Positions 30,084-38,901 of a stretch of DNA of 64,000 bases are shown piece after piece. The notes beneath the pieces are model-generated. The model saw nothing but the letters and a program-made list of their open reading frames with translations, had not been told where the DNA came from and made no database searches. Within the stretch, counting starts at the first letter, position 1. Each line of letters begins with the position of its first letter. Source of the stretch: Paracoccus sp. SMMA_5_TC (lineage in GTDB: Bacteria; Pseudomonadota; Alphaproteobacteria; Rhodobacterales; Rhodobacteraceae); NCBI RefSeq assembly GCF_009696685.2, contig NZ_CP102355.1:1785501-1849500 (forward strand). The letters are read 5' to 3'. The position numbers were made by a program, and so were the translations under genes.

Positions 30084-30290
30084 TCAGAGCAGTTTCAGAT
30101 CCGCAGCCGAACTGCGGCCATCGCGGCCCGATTGCAGTTCGTAGCTGATCTTCTGATTGTCGTTCAGCCCAGTCAGGCCCGCACGTTCCACGGCCGAGAT
30201 GTGCACGAACACGTCCTTGCCGCCATCATCGGGCGCGATGAAGCCATAGCCTTTGGTGGCATTGAACCATTTCACGGTGCCGGTAGCCAT
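30084..30290 (-). CDS. cspA: Cold-shock protein (CspA family)
   Basis: A 68-residue cold-shock domain RNA chaperone. RNP1 (KGYGFIAP) and RNP2 (VFVHISAV) are intact, beginning [10 protein letters not shown]. It has a clear GGAGAG ribosome-binding site and a 227-base region up to thrS, long enough for a structured cold-shock leader. A nested palindrome lies in that leader. Confidence 0.93.
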   Translation of the reverse strand: MATGTVKWFNATKGYGFIAPDDGGKDVFVHISAVERAGLTGLNDNQKISYELQSGRDGRSSAADLKLL

Positions 30291-30450
30291 TATACCGTCT
30301 CTCCTTCAAGTCATCCCGGCGCGAGATTGCCCCGGGCCGTGCAGCCATCTTTCCCGTCCAGTCCGGCTGCCCCGTGAAGGGAGGCGGTAGAAAGTCATGC
30401 TCACGCGCAAGAGAGGATGAATGATTTCCACAAAAACGCAAGCAGGAAAG

Positions 30451-30486
30451 TCTCACGCAAGTTACGTAACGTCAACTCGCGTGAGA
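30451..30486. repeat. Nested inverted repeat upstream of cspA
   Basis: Arms TCTCACGC (30451-30458) and GCGTGAGA (30479-30486) form a perfect 8-bp stem, and TTACGTAA (30462-30469), itself palindromic, lies in the loop. It sits in the thrS-cspA gap. It could be the thrS terminator region, a cspA operator or a leader structure; the T-run expected of a terminator is missing. Confidence 0.5.
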
Positions 30487-30517
30487 GTTTTGATATTGTT
30501 GCTTAAAATCCGCGCAA

Positions 30518-32464
30518 TCAAAGCAGGTCGGGGGGCGTCGCCTCGCTCGCCAGGGCCTGAATCGCCGACTCGAGCGGCTGGCTTTCGCTGCCCTGCCGAT
30601 CCAGCCTGCGGATCGAAACGCTGCGGTCCTCGACCTCTTTCATGCCGATGGCCATGATGACCGGCACCTTGCCGACCGAATGCTCGCGCACCTTGTAGTT
30701 GATCTTTTCGTTGCGGGTATCGGCCTCGGCGCGCAGGCCGGCGGCGCGCAGGGCCGCCACGACCTCGTGAACGTAATCGTCCGCCCCCGACACGATCGAG
30801 GCCACCACCACCTGCCGTGGCGCCAGCCACAGCGGCATCTTGCCCGAATAGTTTTCGATCAGGATGCCGATGAAGCGTTCAAAGCTGCCCAGCACGGCAC
30901 GGTGCAGCATGACCGGCATGTGCTTGCCCCCATCCTCGCCGACATATTCGGCGCCAAGGCGCTGGGGCAGGTTGAAATCGCATTGGAAGGTGCCGCATTG
31001 CCATTCGCGGCCGATGGCGTCGGTCAGCTTGAAATCCAGCTTGGGGCCATAGAAAGCGCCGTCGCCGGGGTTGATTTCGTAGGGCAGGCCCAAATGCTCG
31101 ATCGCGCCTTTCAGCGCCGATTCGGCCTTGTCCCAGATTTCGTCGCTGCCCACGCGCACGTCCGGCCGCGTCGACAGCTTGATGTCGAATTTCTGGAAGC
31201 CGAGATCGTGATAGACCGACGATAGCAGTTCGATGAAGCCCGCGCATTCCTGCTGGATCTGATCCTCGGTGCAGAAAATATGCGCGTCGTCCTGGACAAA
31301 GCCGCGCACCCGCATCAGCCCGTGCATCGAGCCCGAGGATTCATAACGGTGACACGAGCCGAATTCGGCCAGGCGCAGCGGCAGGTCGCGATAGGATTTC
31401 AGGCCCTGGTTATAGACCTGGACATGGCAGGGGCAGTTCATCGGCTTGAGCGCATTGATGCGCTTTTCCTTGGCGCCTTCCTCGTCCACCTCGACCAGGA
31501 ACATGTTCTCGCGATAGGCTTCCCAATGGCCGGATTTTTCCCACAGGATGCGGTCAACGACCTGGGGCGTGCGGATTTCCTTGTAACCGGCCCGGATCAG
31601 GCGACGGCGCATGTATGCTTCCAGCTCGCGATAGATCGTCCAGCCGTTCGGGTGCCAGAACACCATGCCCGGTGCTTCTTCCTGAAAGTGGAACAGCTCC
31701 ATCTCGCGGCCAAGCTTGCGGTGGTCGCGCCTGGCGGCCTCTTCCAGCATGGTCAGATGCGCCTTCAGATCGTCACGATTGCGGAAGGCGACGCCGTAGA
31801 TGCGTTGCAGCATCGGGCGCGAGGCATCGCCCAGCCAATAAGCGCCGGCGACATGCGTCAGCTTGAAGGCATCGGCCGGCACCTGTCCGGTGTTTTGCAG
31901 GTGCGGGCCGCGGCACAGATCCTGCCAGTCGCCGTGCCAATACATGCGAATCGGCTCGTCGCCCGGGATGCGATCGATCAGTTCGACCTTGAAGGGCTCG
32001 TTCGCGGCCTCGTAATGGGCGCGGGCCCGGGCGCGGTCCCAGACCTCGGTCCGGACCGGGTCGCGCGCGGCGATGATCTGTTTCATCCGTGCCTCGATGG
32101 CGCCCAGATCCTCGGGGGTGAACGGCTCGGCACGGTCGAAGTCGTAGAACCAGCCCTGATCGCGAACCGGGCCGATGGTCACCTTGACGTCCGGCCAGAT
32201 CTCTTGCACGGCGCGGGCCATGATATGGGCCAGATCGTGACGGATCAGTTCCAGCGCCGGCTCGCTGTCCTTCATCGTGTTGATGGCGATGCGACCAGAA
32301 TTCAGGATCGGCCATTGCAGGTCGATGTGTTTGCCGTCCAGCATGGCCGAAATGGCGTTTCTGGCAAGGCTGGGCGCGATCGAGGCCGCGACCTCGGCCG
32401 CAGTCACGCCGACGGGATAATCGCGCGAATTGCCATCGGGAAAGGTCAGCGAAATCTGGGACAC
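30518..32464 (-). CDS. thrS: Threonyl-tRNA synthetase
   Basis: A 648-residue class II synthetase with TGS and SAD editing domains (residues 1-225), the zinc site in the catalytic core ([16 protein letters not shown] supplies Cys), class II motif 2 with [11 protein letters not shown], and motif 3 near [13 protein letters not shown], followed by the anticodon-binding domain. The GTG at 32464 is the selected start: it has a GAGGAGG ribosome-binding site at the right distance and begins [10 protein letters not shown] as in relatives. The longer open frame to 32494 lacks such a signal. No tRNA-like operator was seen. Confidence 0.95.
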   Translation of the reverse strand: MSQISLTFPDGNSRDYPVGVTAAEVAASIAPSLARNAISAMLDGKHIDLQWPILNSGRIAINTMKDSEPALELIRHDLAHIMARAVQEIWPDVKVTIGPVRDQGWFYDFDRAEPFTPEDLGAIEARMKQIIAARDPVRTEVWDRARARAHYEAANEPFKVELIDRIPGDEPIRMYWHGDWQDLCRGPHLQNTGQVPADAFKLTHVAGAYWLGDASRPMLQRIYGVAFRNRDDLKAHLTMLEEAARRDHRKLGREMELFHFQEEAPGMVFWHPNGWTIYRELEAYMRRRLIRAGYKEIRTPQVVDRILWEKSGHWEAYRENMFLVEVDEEGAKEKRINALKPMNCPCHVQVYNQGLKSYRDLPLRLAEFGSCHRYESSGSMHGLMRVRGFVQDDAHIFCTEDQIQQECAGFIELLSSVYHDLGFQKFDIKLSTRPDVRVGSDEIWDKAESALKGAIEHLGLPYEINPGDGAFYGPKLDFKLTDAIGREWQCGTFQCDFNLPQRLGAEYVGEDGGKHMPVMLHRAVLGSFERFIGILIENYSGKMPLWLAPRQVVVASIVSGADDYVHEVVAALRAAGLRAEADTRNEKINYKVREHSVGKVPVIMAIGMKEVEDRSVSIRRLDRQGSESQPLESAIQALASEATPPDLL

Positions 32465-32621
32465 GGCGGTCCTCCTCGTCGGTTTGGCGCCCACGGAACG
32501 CCCGGTTGCGGGTATAGGGGCTGCGTGTCGCGCGATTGCCGGGCCTTGTCAATGCGTCTAGGAACGAAAGGCGGGCGCCGCGCGCGTCCCGTGATCGCGC
32601 CATCCCGAACGGAGCCACACC

Positions 32622-33368
32622 ATGCCCAAGTTTGTCGATACCCCGCAGGGTCGCCGCATTGCCTGTGAACCGCAGCCGGGGCAGGGGCCGGGGGTGGTGT
32701 TCCTGGGTGGGTTCAAATCCGACATGCAGGGCACCAAGGCGCTATGGCTGGCCGAACGGGCGCGCATGCAGGGCCGGGCCTTTCTGCGCCTTGATTACTC
32801 GGGTCATGGCCAGTCCTCGGGCCGGTTCGAGGATGGCTGCATCGGTGACTGGCTGGCCGATGCCCGCGCCGCGATCGAGGCGCTGACCCAGGGGCCGCAG
32901 GTGCTGGTGGGTTCCAGCATGGGGGGATGGATCAGCCTGCTGCTGGCACGGGCAATGCCCGAAAGGGTGGCCGGCCTGGTCACCATTGCCGCTGCCCCTG
33001 ATTTCACCGAACGCGGCTTCTGGGCCGGTTTTTCGGACGAGCAACGTCAGGCGCTGATGCAACAAGGACGGATCGAACTGCCCAGCGAATATGACGATGC
33101 CCCCTATGTCATCACCCGCCGCCTGATCGAGGACGGCCGCGATCATCTGGTTTTGGACAGCCCCCTGCGCCTGCCGATGCCTGTGCGATTCCTGCAGGGC
33201 ACGGCGGATGCGGATGTGCCGGTGGACTGGGCGCTGCGCCTGATCGATCACGCCGAAGGGCCCGATCTGCACCTGACCCTGGTCAAGGATGCAGACCACC
33301 GATTTTCCAGCCCCGACTGTCTGGAACTTATCGGCGCCGCCGTAGATCAGGTTCTGGCCCGGATGTGA
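32622..33368 (+). CDS. Alpha/beta hydrolase
   Basis: A 248-residue alpha/beta-fold hydrolase with the nucleophile elbow GSSMGG (VLVGSSMGGWISLLLA), an oxyanion stretch near FLGGFKSDMQGTKALWL, an acid loop near GTADADVPV and catalytic-His candidate KDADHRFS. The substrate is unknown. Similar genes near thrS or phaZ in relatives are annotated as carboxylesterases. A hairpin lies across its stop codon and serves the convergent phaZ too. Confidence 0.85.
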   Translation: MPKFVDTPQGRRIACEPQPGQGPGVVFLGGFKSDMQGTKALWLAERARMQGRAFLRLDYSGHGQSSGRFEDGCIGDWLADARAAIEALTQGPQVLVGSSMGGWISLLLARAMPERVAGLVTIAAAPDFTERGFWAGFSDEQRQALMQQGRIELPSEYDDAPYVITRRLIEDGRDHLVLDSPLRLPMPVRFLQGTADADVPVDWALRLIDHAEGPDLHLTLVKDADHRFSSPDCLELIGAAVDQVLARM

Positions 33369-33377
33369 CCGGGCCAG
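33354..33377. terminator. Bidirectional terminator between hydrolase and phaZ
   Basis: CTGGCCCGG-ATGTGA-CCGGGCCAG is a perfect 9-bp stem with a 6-base loop that covers the hydrolase stop codon and the end of convergent phaZ. Both transcripts could end here. No long T-tract follows. Confidence 0.6.
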
Positions 33378-33389
33378 AGGGGTTTCAGC

Positions 33390-34733
33390 CTAGATCGCGA
33401 TCTTGCCGTCGTCCTCGGCCGGGTTGATGCGGCCCTGATCCACGGGTTTGGGATAGGTGCGGCGGCGACGACCAGTGGTGCCGGGGCGCAGTTGTTCGTC
33501 GATGAAGTCCAGCACCAGCGGCCGGATGTTCAGCCGCCAGCTGCGACCGGCAAAGATGCCGTAATGGCCCGCACCCGGTTCCAGATGCTGGGTCTTGCGA
33601 TGTGCCGGCACGCCGGTGCACAGCCGCAGCGCCGCTACGCATTGGCCGGGCGCGGAAATATCGTCGTTCGCGCCCTCGACGGTCATGATGGCAACATCGG
33701 ATATCTTGCCCAGATCTACCGGCTTGCCATTCACGCTGAAGCGGTTCTGGGCGATTTCCAGCCCCTTGAAGATGCGTTCGACGGTCGAAAGGTAGAATTC
33801 GGCCGTCATGTCCATGACCGCCAGGTATTCGTCGTAGAACACGTTGTGCTTGTCCCCCTCGGAGCCCTCGCCGCGCGCCTCGGCAAAGATCTTGTCGAGG
33901 AATGCCTTGGCATGGGTTTCGGCGTTCATGGCGATGAAGGAGGTCAGCTGCGCCAGCCCGGGGTAAACCATGCGGCCGGCGCCGCGATACTTGAAGCCGA
34001 CCTGCTGGATCATCAGGTAATCCAGCTCGCCCATGGTGATGCGGTTGCCGAAATCGGTGACTTCGGTGGGCGCCGCATCGGGGTCGATCGGGCCGCCGAT
34101 CAGGATCAGCGACTTGGGCTGCGACTTTGGATCCTCTTCGGCCAGGATGGCGGTCGCGGCCAGTGAAAGCGGTGCGGGCTGGCAGACGGCGATCACGTTC
34201 ACATCCGGACCCAGGTGGCGGATGAAATCGACCAGATACTGGGTGTAATCCTCGATGTCGAACTTGCCGCAGCTGACGGGGATGTCGCGGGCGTTGTGCC
34301 AGTCGGTGACATAAACCTCGCAATCGGGCAAAAGCGAGGTGACGGTGGTGCGCAGCAGCGTGGCGTAATGGCCCGACATCGGCGCGACCAGCAACACCTT
34401 GCGTTCCATGGGTGCGCGTCGCGCCACGCGGAAATGCACCAGATCGCCGAAGGGGCGTTCGATCACCGGCTCGATATAGACAACATGATCCTGGCCATCC
34501 TCGGACACGATCGGGGGGATTTCCCAGTCGGGCTTGATGACCATGCGGGCAAAGCTGCGTTCGGTGACGCGGCCCCAGGCCGACATCAGCTTGAACATCG
34601 GATTGGGAATCAGCGCGAAGGCCGGATACGAGGCCAGCGCCCGCGCACTGGCGCCCATCCATTCATTGGTATTCCGGATCGTCTCCATCGCGTCGTAGGA
34701 GATGATGCCCTTCAAGCCCTTGTAAGTCGCCAT
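33390..34733 (-). CDS. phaZ: Intracellular polyhydroxyalkanoate depolymerase
   Basis: A 447-residue intracellular PHA depolymerase that releases hydroxyacid monomers from storage granules. The family nucleophile is Cys184 in VCQPAPLSLAA, equivalent to the catalytic Cys of the Ralstonia PhaZ1 group, and the C-terminal catalytic-His signature is GAGHYGIFAGR. It begins MATYKGLKGIISYDAMETIR. It is divergent from phaC across a 100-base shared promoter region, so storage and mobilisation genes are set back to back. Confidence 0.93.
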   Translation of the reverse strand: MATYKGLKGIISYDAMETIRNTNEWMGASARALASYPAFALIPNPMFKLMSAWGRVTERSFARMVIKPDWEIPPIVSEDGQDHVVYIEPVIERPFGDLVHFRVARRAPMERKVLLVAPMSGHYATLLRTTVTSLLPDCEVYVTDWHNARDIPVSCGKFDIEDYTQYLVDFIRHLGPDVNVIAVCQPAPLSLAATAILAEEDPKSQPKSLILIGGPIDPDAAPTEVTDFGNRITMGELDYLMIQQVGFKYRGAGRMVYPGLAQLTSFIAMNAETHAKAFLDKIFAEARGEGSEGDKHNVFYDEYLAVMDMTAEFYLSTVERIFKGLEIAQNRFSVNGKPVDLGKISDVAIMTVEGANDDISAPGQCVAALRLCTGVPAHRKTQHLEPGAGHYGIFAGRSWRLNIRPLVLDFIDEQLRPGTTGRRRRTYPKPVDQGRINPAEDDGKIAI

Positions 34734-34833
34734 GGTAACCTGTCTTGCTTTTCGGCTGGCCGGGGAAGGACACGGCTTTACCTGCGGTGGATACTGGACA
34801 TAATGATTTTACGGTTAGGGAGGATTGTCAATT

Positions 34834-37095
34834 ATGGCGGCCAAGGACGACAAACCGGAATCGGCGGGGGATGGGGAAGTATCGGCCGACAAGGCCGCCA
34901 CGCCGCCCAAGACCAGACAAGGGACTGCCCGAAAGCGTGCATCTGAGCCAGAGACGGCGGCAACCGGCGCTGCTGACGCAGCCGAAGCAGGAAGCGGCAG
35001 GGAATCGGGCAAGACCGCAAGGGCTGCATCTTCGGCGGCGATTCCGGCGGGGGCCAAGAAAGCCTCGGGTAGGGCCGGGGCTACCCGCGCACGTGCTGCC
35101 GCGCGCAGCGATACCCGCACCACGACCCGGCGCAAGCCGGCCAAACCCAAGCCGGCGACGCGAATAGAAGATGTGGATGACGTCCTGCGTCCGGCCGGGG
35201 CGGTGGGGCCAGCGGAATCGGGTCATGCTGGCGCAGCCTCTGGCGCCGAGGCGGCGCAGCAGCCTGCCCCGGCCTTGCAAGCGGAAGCGGCGAGCGCGCT
35301 GGGCGGAACCGCCGCCTTTGTCGAGGCGGCCTTTGGCACCAACAGCCGTCTGCCCGAGCAGCTTGCCCAGAACATCGAGCGGATCGAATCGCTGACCCAG
35401 CGCCTGATCGCCGCCCTTGCGCAGCGCAAGTTGCACGCTCCGGGCGTGGAAATGCCGGGCCCCGACCTGTTCGCGACCGCCACCACCGCGTGGATGCGCA
35501 CCTTGGCGGCGCAACCCGAACGCATCCTGGGACAGCAGGTCAGCTATTGGGGCGAGACGCTGCGCCATTTCGCCGAGGCGCAGGCTGCGCTTGCCCGCGG
35601 CAGCCTTACGGCACCCGCCGCCGAGGAGGGGCGCGACCGGCGCTTTTCAAACCCGTTGTGGGACAGCCATCCGTTCTTCAGCTTCATCAAGCGGCAGTAT
35701 CAGATCAACGCCCGCGCCATTTCCGAGGCTGCAAGCGCGCTTGACCTGCCCGATATGACCGACAGACGCCGAATCGAATGGTTCACGCGCCAGATGATCG
35801 ACATGATGGCGCCCACCAATTTCCTGGCCACGAACCCCGATGCGCTGGAAAAGGCCCTGGCGACCGAAGGTGAAAGCCTGGTGAAGGGGCTGGAAAACCT
35901 GGTGCGCGATGTCGAACAGCACGGGGGCGAGCTGATCGTGTCGCTGGCGGATCGCGATGCCTTCCGTGTGGGCGAGAACATCGGCACCACCGAAGGCACG
36001 GTGGTCGCACGCACCCGTCTTTACGAACTGATCCAGTACAAGCCGACGACGCCTTCGGTCCATGAAATTCCACTGGTGATCTTTCCGCCGTGGATCAACA
36101 AGTTCTACATTCTGGACCTGAAGCCGCAGAACAGCCTGATCAAGTGGATCGTGGATCAGGGGCATACCCTGTTCGTGGTCGCCTGGAAAAACCCTGATGC
36201 CAGCTATGCCGATACCGGCATGGAGGATTACGTCGGCGCCTATCTCGAGGTGATGGACCGTGTTCTTGACCTGACAGAGCAGGAAAAGCTGAATGTCGTG
36301 GGCTATTGCATCGCCGGCACGACGCTGGCGCTGACCTTGTCGCTGCTGAAGCAGCGTGGGGACAGGCGCGTGAATTCAGCCACCTTCTTCACAACCCTGA
36401 CCGATTTTTCGGATCAGGGCGAATTCACGGCCTATCTTCAGGATGATTTCGTCGGCGGTATCGAGGACGAGATTGCCCGCAGCGGCGTGTTGAGTTCCCA
36501 GCTGATGACGCGCACCTTCAGCTTCCTGCGCGCCAATGACCTTGTCTGGGGGCCGGCGATTCGCAGCTATATGCTGGGTGAGACCCCGCCCGCCTTCGAT
36601 CTGCTGTTCTGGAATGGCGACGGCACCAATCTGCCCGGGCGCATGGCCAGCGAATATCTGCGCGGCCTTTGCCAGCAGAACCGTTTCGTCGGCGATGGGT
36701 ATCCGCTGATGGGGCACCGGCTGCATGTCAGCGAAGTGGACGTGCCGCTGTGCGCAGTGGCCTGCGAAACCGATCACATCGCGCCCTGGAAGGACAGCTG
36801 GAAAGGGGTTGCGCAGATGGGAGCGCGCGACAAGACCTTCATCCTTTCGGAATCGGGCCATATCGCAGGCATCGTGAATCCCCCCAGCAAGAAGAAATAC
36901 GGCCACTACGTATCGGATGCCGGCTTCGGCGACGGCCACCAGACCTGGCGTGACAAGGCAAGCTATCATCCCGGCAGCTGGTGGCCGCGCTGGGGGGAAT
37001 GGCTGGCGCGCTTTTCCGGGCGTCAGACAGAAGCCCGCGATCCCGGCGAGGGCTTCGGTCCGGCGCCGGGGCAGTATGTGCACGAACGCTCCTAA
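34834..37095 (+). CDS. phaC: Class I PHA synthase with long basic N-terminal extension
   Basis: A 753-residue poly(3-hydroxyalkanoate) synthase. The lipase-box-like GYCIAG has the nucleophile Cys492; Asp647 (CETDHIAPW) and His676 (ESGHIAG) complete the triad. The usual synthase is about 590-620 residues. Here the first roughly 160 residues are an Ala/Lys/Arg/Thr-rich disordered tail with patches such as TRRKPAKPKPATR, resembling histone-like or PhaM-type DNA-binding tails. The ATG at 34834 is preferred (AGGGAGGA 9 bases before); a TTG at 34825 would add three residues. PhaC polymerises (R)-3-hydroxyacyl-CoA at the granule surface. Confidence 0.93.
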   Translation: MAAKDDKPESAGDGEVSADKAATPPKTRQGTARKRASEPETAATGAADAAEAGSGRESGKTARAASSAAIPAGAKKASGRAGATRARAAARSDTRTTTRRKPAKPKPATRIEDVDDVLRPAGAVGPAESGHAGAASGAEAAQQPAPALQAEAASALGGTAAFVEAAFGTNSRLPEQLAQNIERIESLTQRLIAALAQRKLHAPGVEMPGPDLFATATTAWMRTLAAQPERILGQQVSYWGETLRHFAEAQAALARGSLTAPAAEEGRDRRFSNPLWDSHPFFSFIKRQYQINARAISEAASALDLPDMTDRRRIEWFTRQMIDMMAPTNFLATNPDALEKALATEGESLVKGLENLVRDVEQHGGELIVSLADRDAFRVGENIGTTEGTVVARTRLYELIQYKPTTPSVHEIPLVIFPPWINKFYILDLKPQNSLIKWIVDQGHTLFVVAWKNPDASYADTGMEDYVGAYLEVMDRVLDLTEQEKLNVVGYCIAGTTLALTLSLLKQRGDRRVNSATFFTTLTDFSDQGEFTAYLQDDFVGGIEDEIARSGVLSSQLMTRTFSFLRANDLVWGPAIRSYMLGETPPAFDLLFWNGDGTNLPGRMASEYLRGLCQQNRFVGDGYPLMGHRLHVSEVDVPLCAVACETDHIAPWKDSWKGVAQMGARDKTFILSESGHIAGIVNPPSKKKYGHYVSDAGFGDGHQTWRDKASYHPGSWWPRWGEWLARFSGRQTEARDPGEGFGPAPGQYVHERS

Positions 37096-37098
37096 AAA

Positions 37099-37151
37099 TT
37101 TCTGCGCCGCAGCAGAAAAGGGTTGAAATGCTGCGGCGCAGAAAGTATATG
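37099..37151 (+). promoter_or_regulatory. phaP promoter with two PhaR operators
   Basis: A 16-bp perfect inverted repeat (37099-37114 and 37129-37144) contains two copies of CTGC-N3-GCAG (CTGCGCCGCAG at 37102-37112, CTGCGGCGCAG at 37131-37141). This is the PhaR recognition format reported for Paracoccus denitrificans. A -35 TTGAAA (37123-37128) and a -10 TATATG (37146-37151) are 17 bases apart, and the second operator lies exactly in that spacer, so PhaR binding would block RNA polymerase. Confidence 0.8.
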
Positions 37152-37205
37152 GGGGTCATACGGATCACACGGCGCTGCGCCTTGCGCCGACCAAGGAGAA
37201 AGCAC

Positions 37206-37682
37206 ATGGCCAAGACCCCCGACTTCACCAAGACCATGCAGGAAATCATGGCGAAATTCCCGGTCGACACCTCGTCGTTCCAGGACGCCTTCAAATCGCA
37301 GACCGCCCTGGGCGAAAAGCTGGCCAAGATCACCCTGGCCGCTGCCGAACGTTCGACCGAAATTTCCTCGCAGTGGGCGAAAGACACCATCGCTCGCCTG
37401 GGCGAACTGACCGCCTCGAAGGAAGAGCCGGCCGAATACGCCAAGGCGATGAGCGACTTCGCTTCGGCTGCTGCCGAAATGGCCGCCGAGCACATGGCTG
37501 CCTTTGCCGAAGTGGCCAAGAAAGTGCAGATGGACACCGTCGATCTGATGCTGACCGCTGGCAAGGATCTGGCTGCCGACGCGCAGAAAGCGGCGGAAAA
37601 AGCCACCCGCGACACCCAAGCCGCGGTGAAGAAAGCTGCTGCCGCCGCCACCACGGCTACCAGCACCGTGACCAAGGCCTGA
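37206..37682 (+). CDS. phaP: Phasin (PHA granule-associated protein)
   Basis: A 158-residue amphipathic helical protein, beginning MAKTPDFTKTMQEIMAKFPV, that coats PHA granules and controls their size and number. Ala/Lys-rich heptad-like repeats fill the second half. The ATG at 37206 is selected from an AAGGAGAA ribosome-binding site. It is 111 bases after phaC with its own PhaR-regulated promoter, so its expression follows granule content. A terminator follows at 37720. Confidence 0.93.
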   Translation: MAKTPDFTKTMQEIMAKFPVDTSSFQDAFKSQTALGEKLAKITLAAAERSTEISSQWAKDTIARLGELTASKEEPAEYAKAMSDFASAAAEMAAEHMAAFAEVAKKVQMDTVDLMLTAGKDLAADAQKAAEKATRDTQAAVKKAAAAATTATSTVTKA

Positions 37683-37719
37683 TTTCGGCCTCTGTCGGAA
37701 CGCACCGGTTCTTGACACA

Positions 37720-37748
37720 GGGCGCGTCGCATCTGCGGCGCGCCCTTT
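37720..37748 (+). terminator. phaP terminator
   Basis: GGGCGCG (37720-37726) pairs with CGCGCCC (37739-37745); the stem extends by CGC/GCG past a T-G mismatch, with loop ATCT and a short TTT tail. It follows phaP and precedes the phaR leader. Confidence 0.6.
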
Positions 37749-37804
37749 CGCTGTTGCCTCGAGGCGGTTTTCCTTTGCAATTTCGCAGGCCATTTCCCAT
37801 CATG

Positions 37805-37816
37805 CTGCAAATGCAT
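37805..37816. promoter_or_regulatory. Possible PhaR operator before phaR
   Basis: CTGC-AAAT-GCAT matches the CTGC-N4-GCAG form of the PhaR site with one mismatch, 14 bases before the phaR start. It suggests autoregulation but is weaker evidence than the phaP sites. Confidence 0.4.
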
Positions 37817-37829
37817 CGCCGGAGGAGCC

Positions 37830-38414
37830 ATGGCCGAGGCCCAGAATACGACCCCGCTTCTGATCAAGCGCTATGCCAGCCGACGCCTTTATAATACCGA
37901 GACCAGCGATTACGTGACGCTGGAAGACATCGCCGGCTTCATTCGGGCAGGCAGACAGGTCCGGATCGTCGATCTCAAGACCGGCGATGATCTGACGCGA
38001 CAATATCTGTTGCAGATCATTGCCGAGCATGAGGGCAGGGGGGAAAACGTCCTGCCCATCGATGTGCTGATCGATCTGGTGCGCAGCTATACCACGCAGG
38101 CGCAATCGGTCGTTCCGGATTTTCTTGCCGCCAGCTTTGAGCTGCTGCGCGAGGGGCAGTCCAAGATGATGGAAAACCTGGCGACCTTTCCCAACCCGAT
38201 GTCGTCGATGCCGGGGTTCGAGGCGCTGCAACGTCAGCAGCGGCTGTTTCTCAAGGCCATGGGCTGGGGCCACTCGGGCAGCAGCGGCCCGGCCCCGGAA
38301 GAGGGCGAGCCAGCGCCCAAGCATGCCTCGAAGAAAGCCGAGCCCGAATCCGAAGACATGGCCGAGATCCGCCGTCAGCTGGCCGAATTGCAAAAGCGCA
38401 TCTCGAAACTCTGA
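37830..38414 (+). CDS. phaR: PHA synthesis repressor
   Basis: A 194-residue PhaR/PhbF regulator. The DNA- and polymer-binding N-terminal domain reads [25 protein letters not shown], and the second domain (residues about 65-140) binds PHB. The C-terminal 25 residues form a coiled coil ([15 protein letters not shown]). PhaR sits on CTGC-N3/4-GCAG sites and is titrated off by nascent polymer, releasing phaP and phaR. GGAGGAG precedes the ATG. Confidence 0.93.
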   Translation: MAEAQNTTPLLIKRYASRRLYNTETSDYVTLEDIAGFIRAGRQVRIVDLKTGDDLTRQYLLQIIAEHEGRGENVLPIDVLIDLVRSYTTQAQSVVPDFLAASFELLREGQSKMMENLATFPNPMSSMPGFEALQRQQRLFLKAMGWGHSGSSGPAPEEGEPAPKHASKKAEPESEDMAEIRRQLAELQKRISKL

Positions 38415-38462
38415 GCCGCAGCGCCTTGCGCTGTCCGTCCGCTTTCGCTAGATGAACCGGAC

Positions 38463-38552
38463 GGACAGTTGGCCGAGTGGTCGAAGGCGCACGCCTGGAA
38501 AGTGTGTAGGCGGGGAACCGTCTCGAGGGTTCGAATCCCTCACTGTCCGCCA
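38463..38552 (+). tRNA. tRNA-Ser (anticodon GGA)
   Basis: A 90-base class II tRNA. The acceptor GGACAGT pairs with ACTGTCC; the D arm is followed by an anticodon stem CACGC/GTGTG with loop CTGGAAA (GGA), a long variable arm, T arm GAGGGTTCGAATCCCTC and an encoded GCCA. Everything to the right in this window is accessory, so its 3' end is the natural candidate for the left edge of the integrated element. Confidence 0.95.
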
Positions 38553-38577
38553 CTTGCACATTGCAAACCCGAAAACA

Positions 38578-38598
38578 GGTCCCTCGCGGGGCCTTTTT
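38578..38598 (+). terminator. Rho-independent terminator after tRNA-Ser
   Basis: GGTCCC-TCGC-GGGGCC forms a 6-bp stem (one G-U) followed by TTTTT at 38594-38598, 26 bases after the tRNA. A classical intrinsic terminator. Confidence 0.8.
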
Positions 38599-38901
38599 CT
38601 TTATGTGCCAAAGGGGTTTGCAAGGGCCATCCGCCCTTCGGAGACGGTCCAATCGCGCGAGATCGGTCTCCGAACGCCCGGCGTCTCTTTCCACCCGCCC
38701 CTCGCTCCCGGCGAGACGGACTCAAAATCCCCATATAATTCAGTGAGCTGACGGGATCGCACTGCGCCCGTGTTTCGCTGGTTCCGGCTTGTCTCAAAGC
38801 AGATGGCGACGCGACACGGGCGGCGTGGTGGATGGTATGTCTTGGGAGTCTTGCGCGAAGTCTCTGATGACAAACGCAGTTTCCGCCCTTAGCCTGGCGC
38901 G
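38599..38901. other. Gap between tRNA-Ser and the accessory region
   Basis: About 300 bases with no supported gene. Short open frames occur on both strands but none has a ribosome-binding site plus protein-like sequence. This is where the chromosome/element junction would be expected; I could not identify a direct repeat because the other end is outside the window. Confidence 0.5.
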
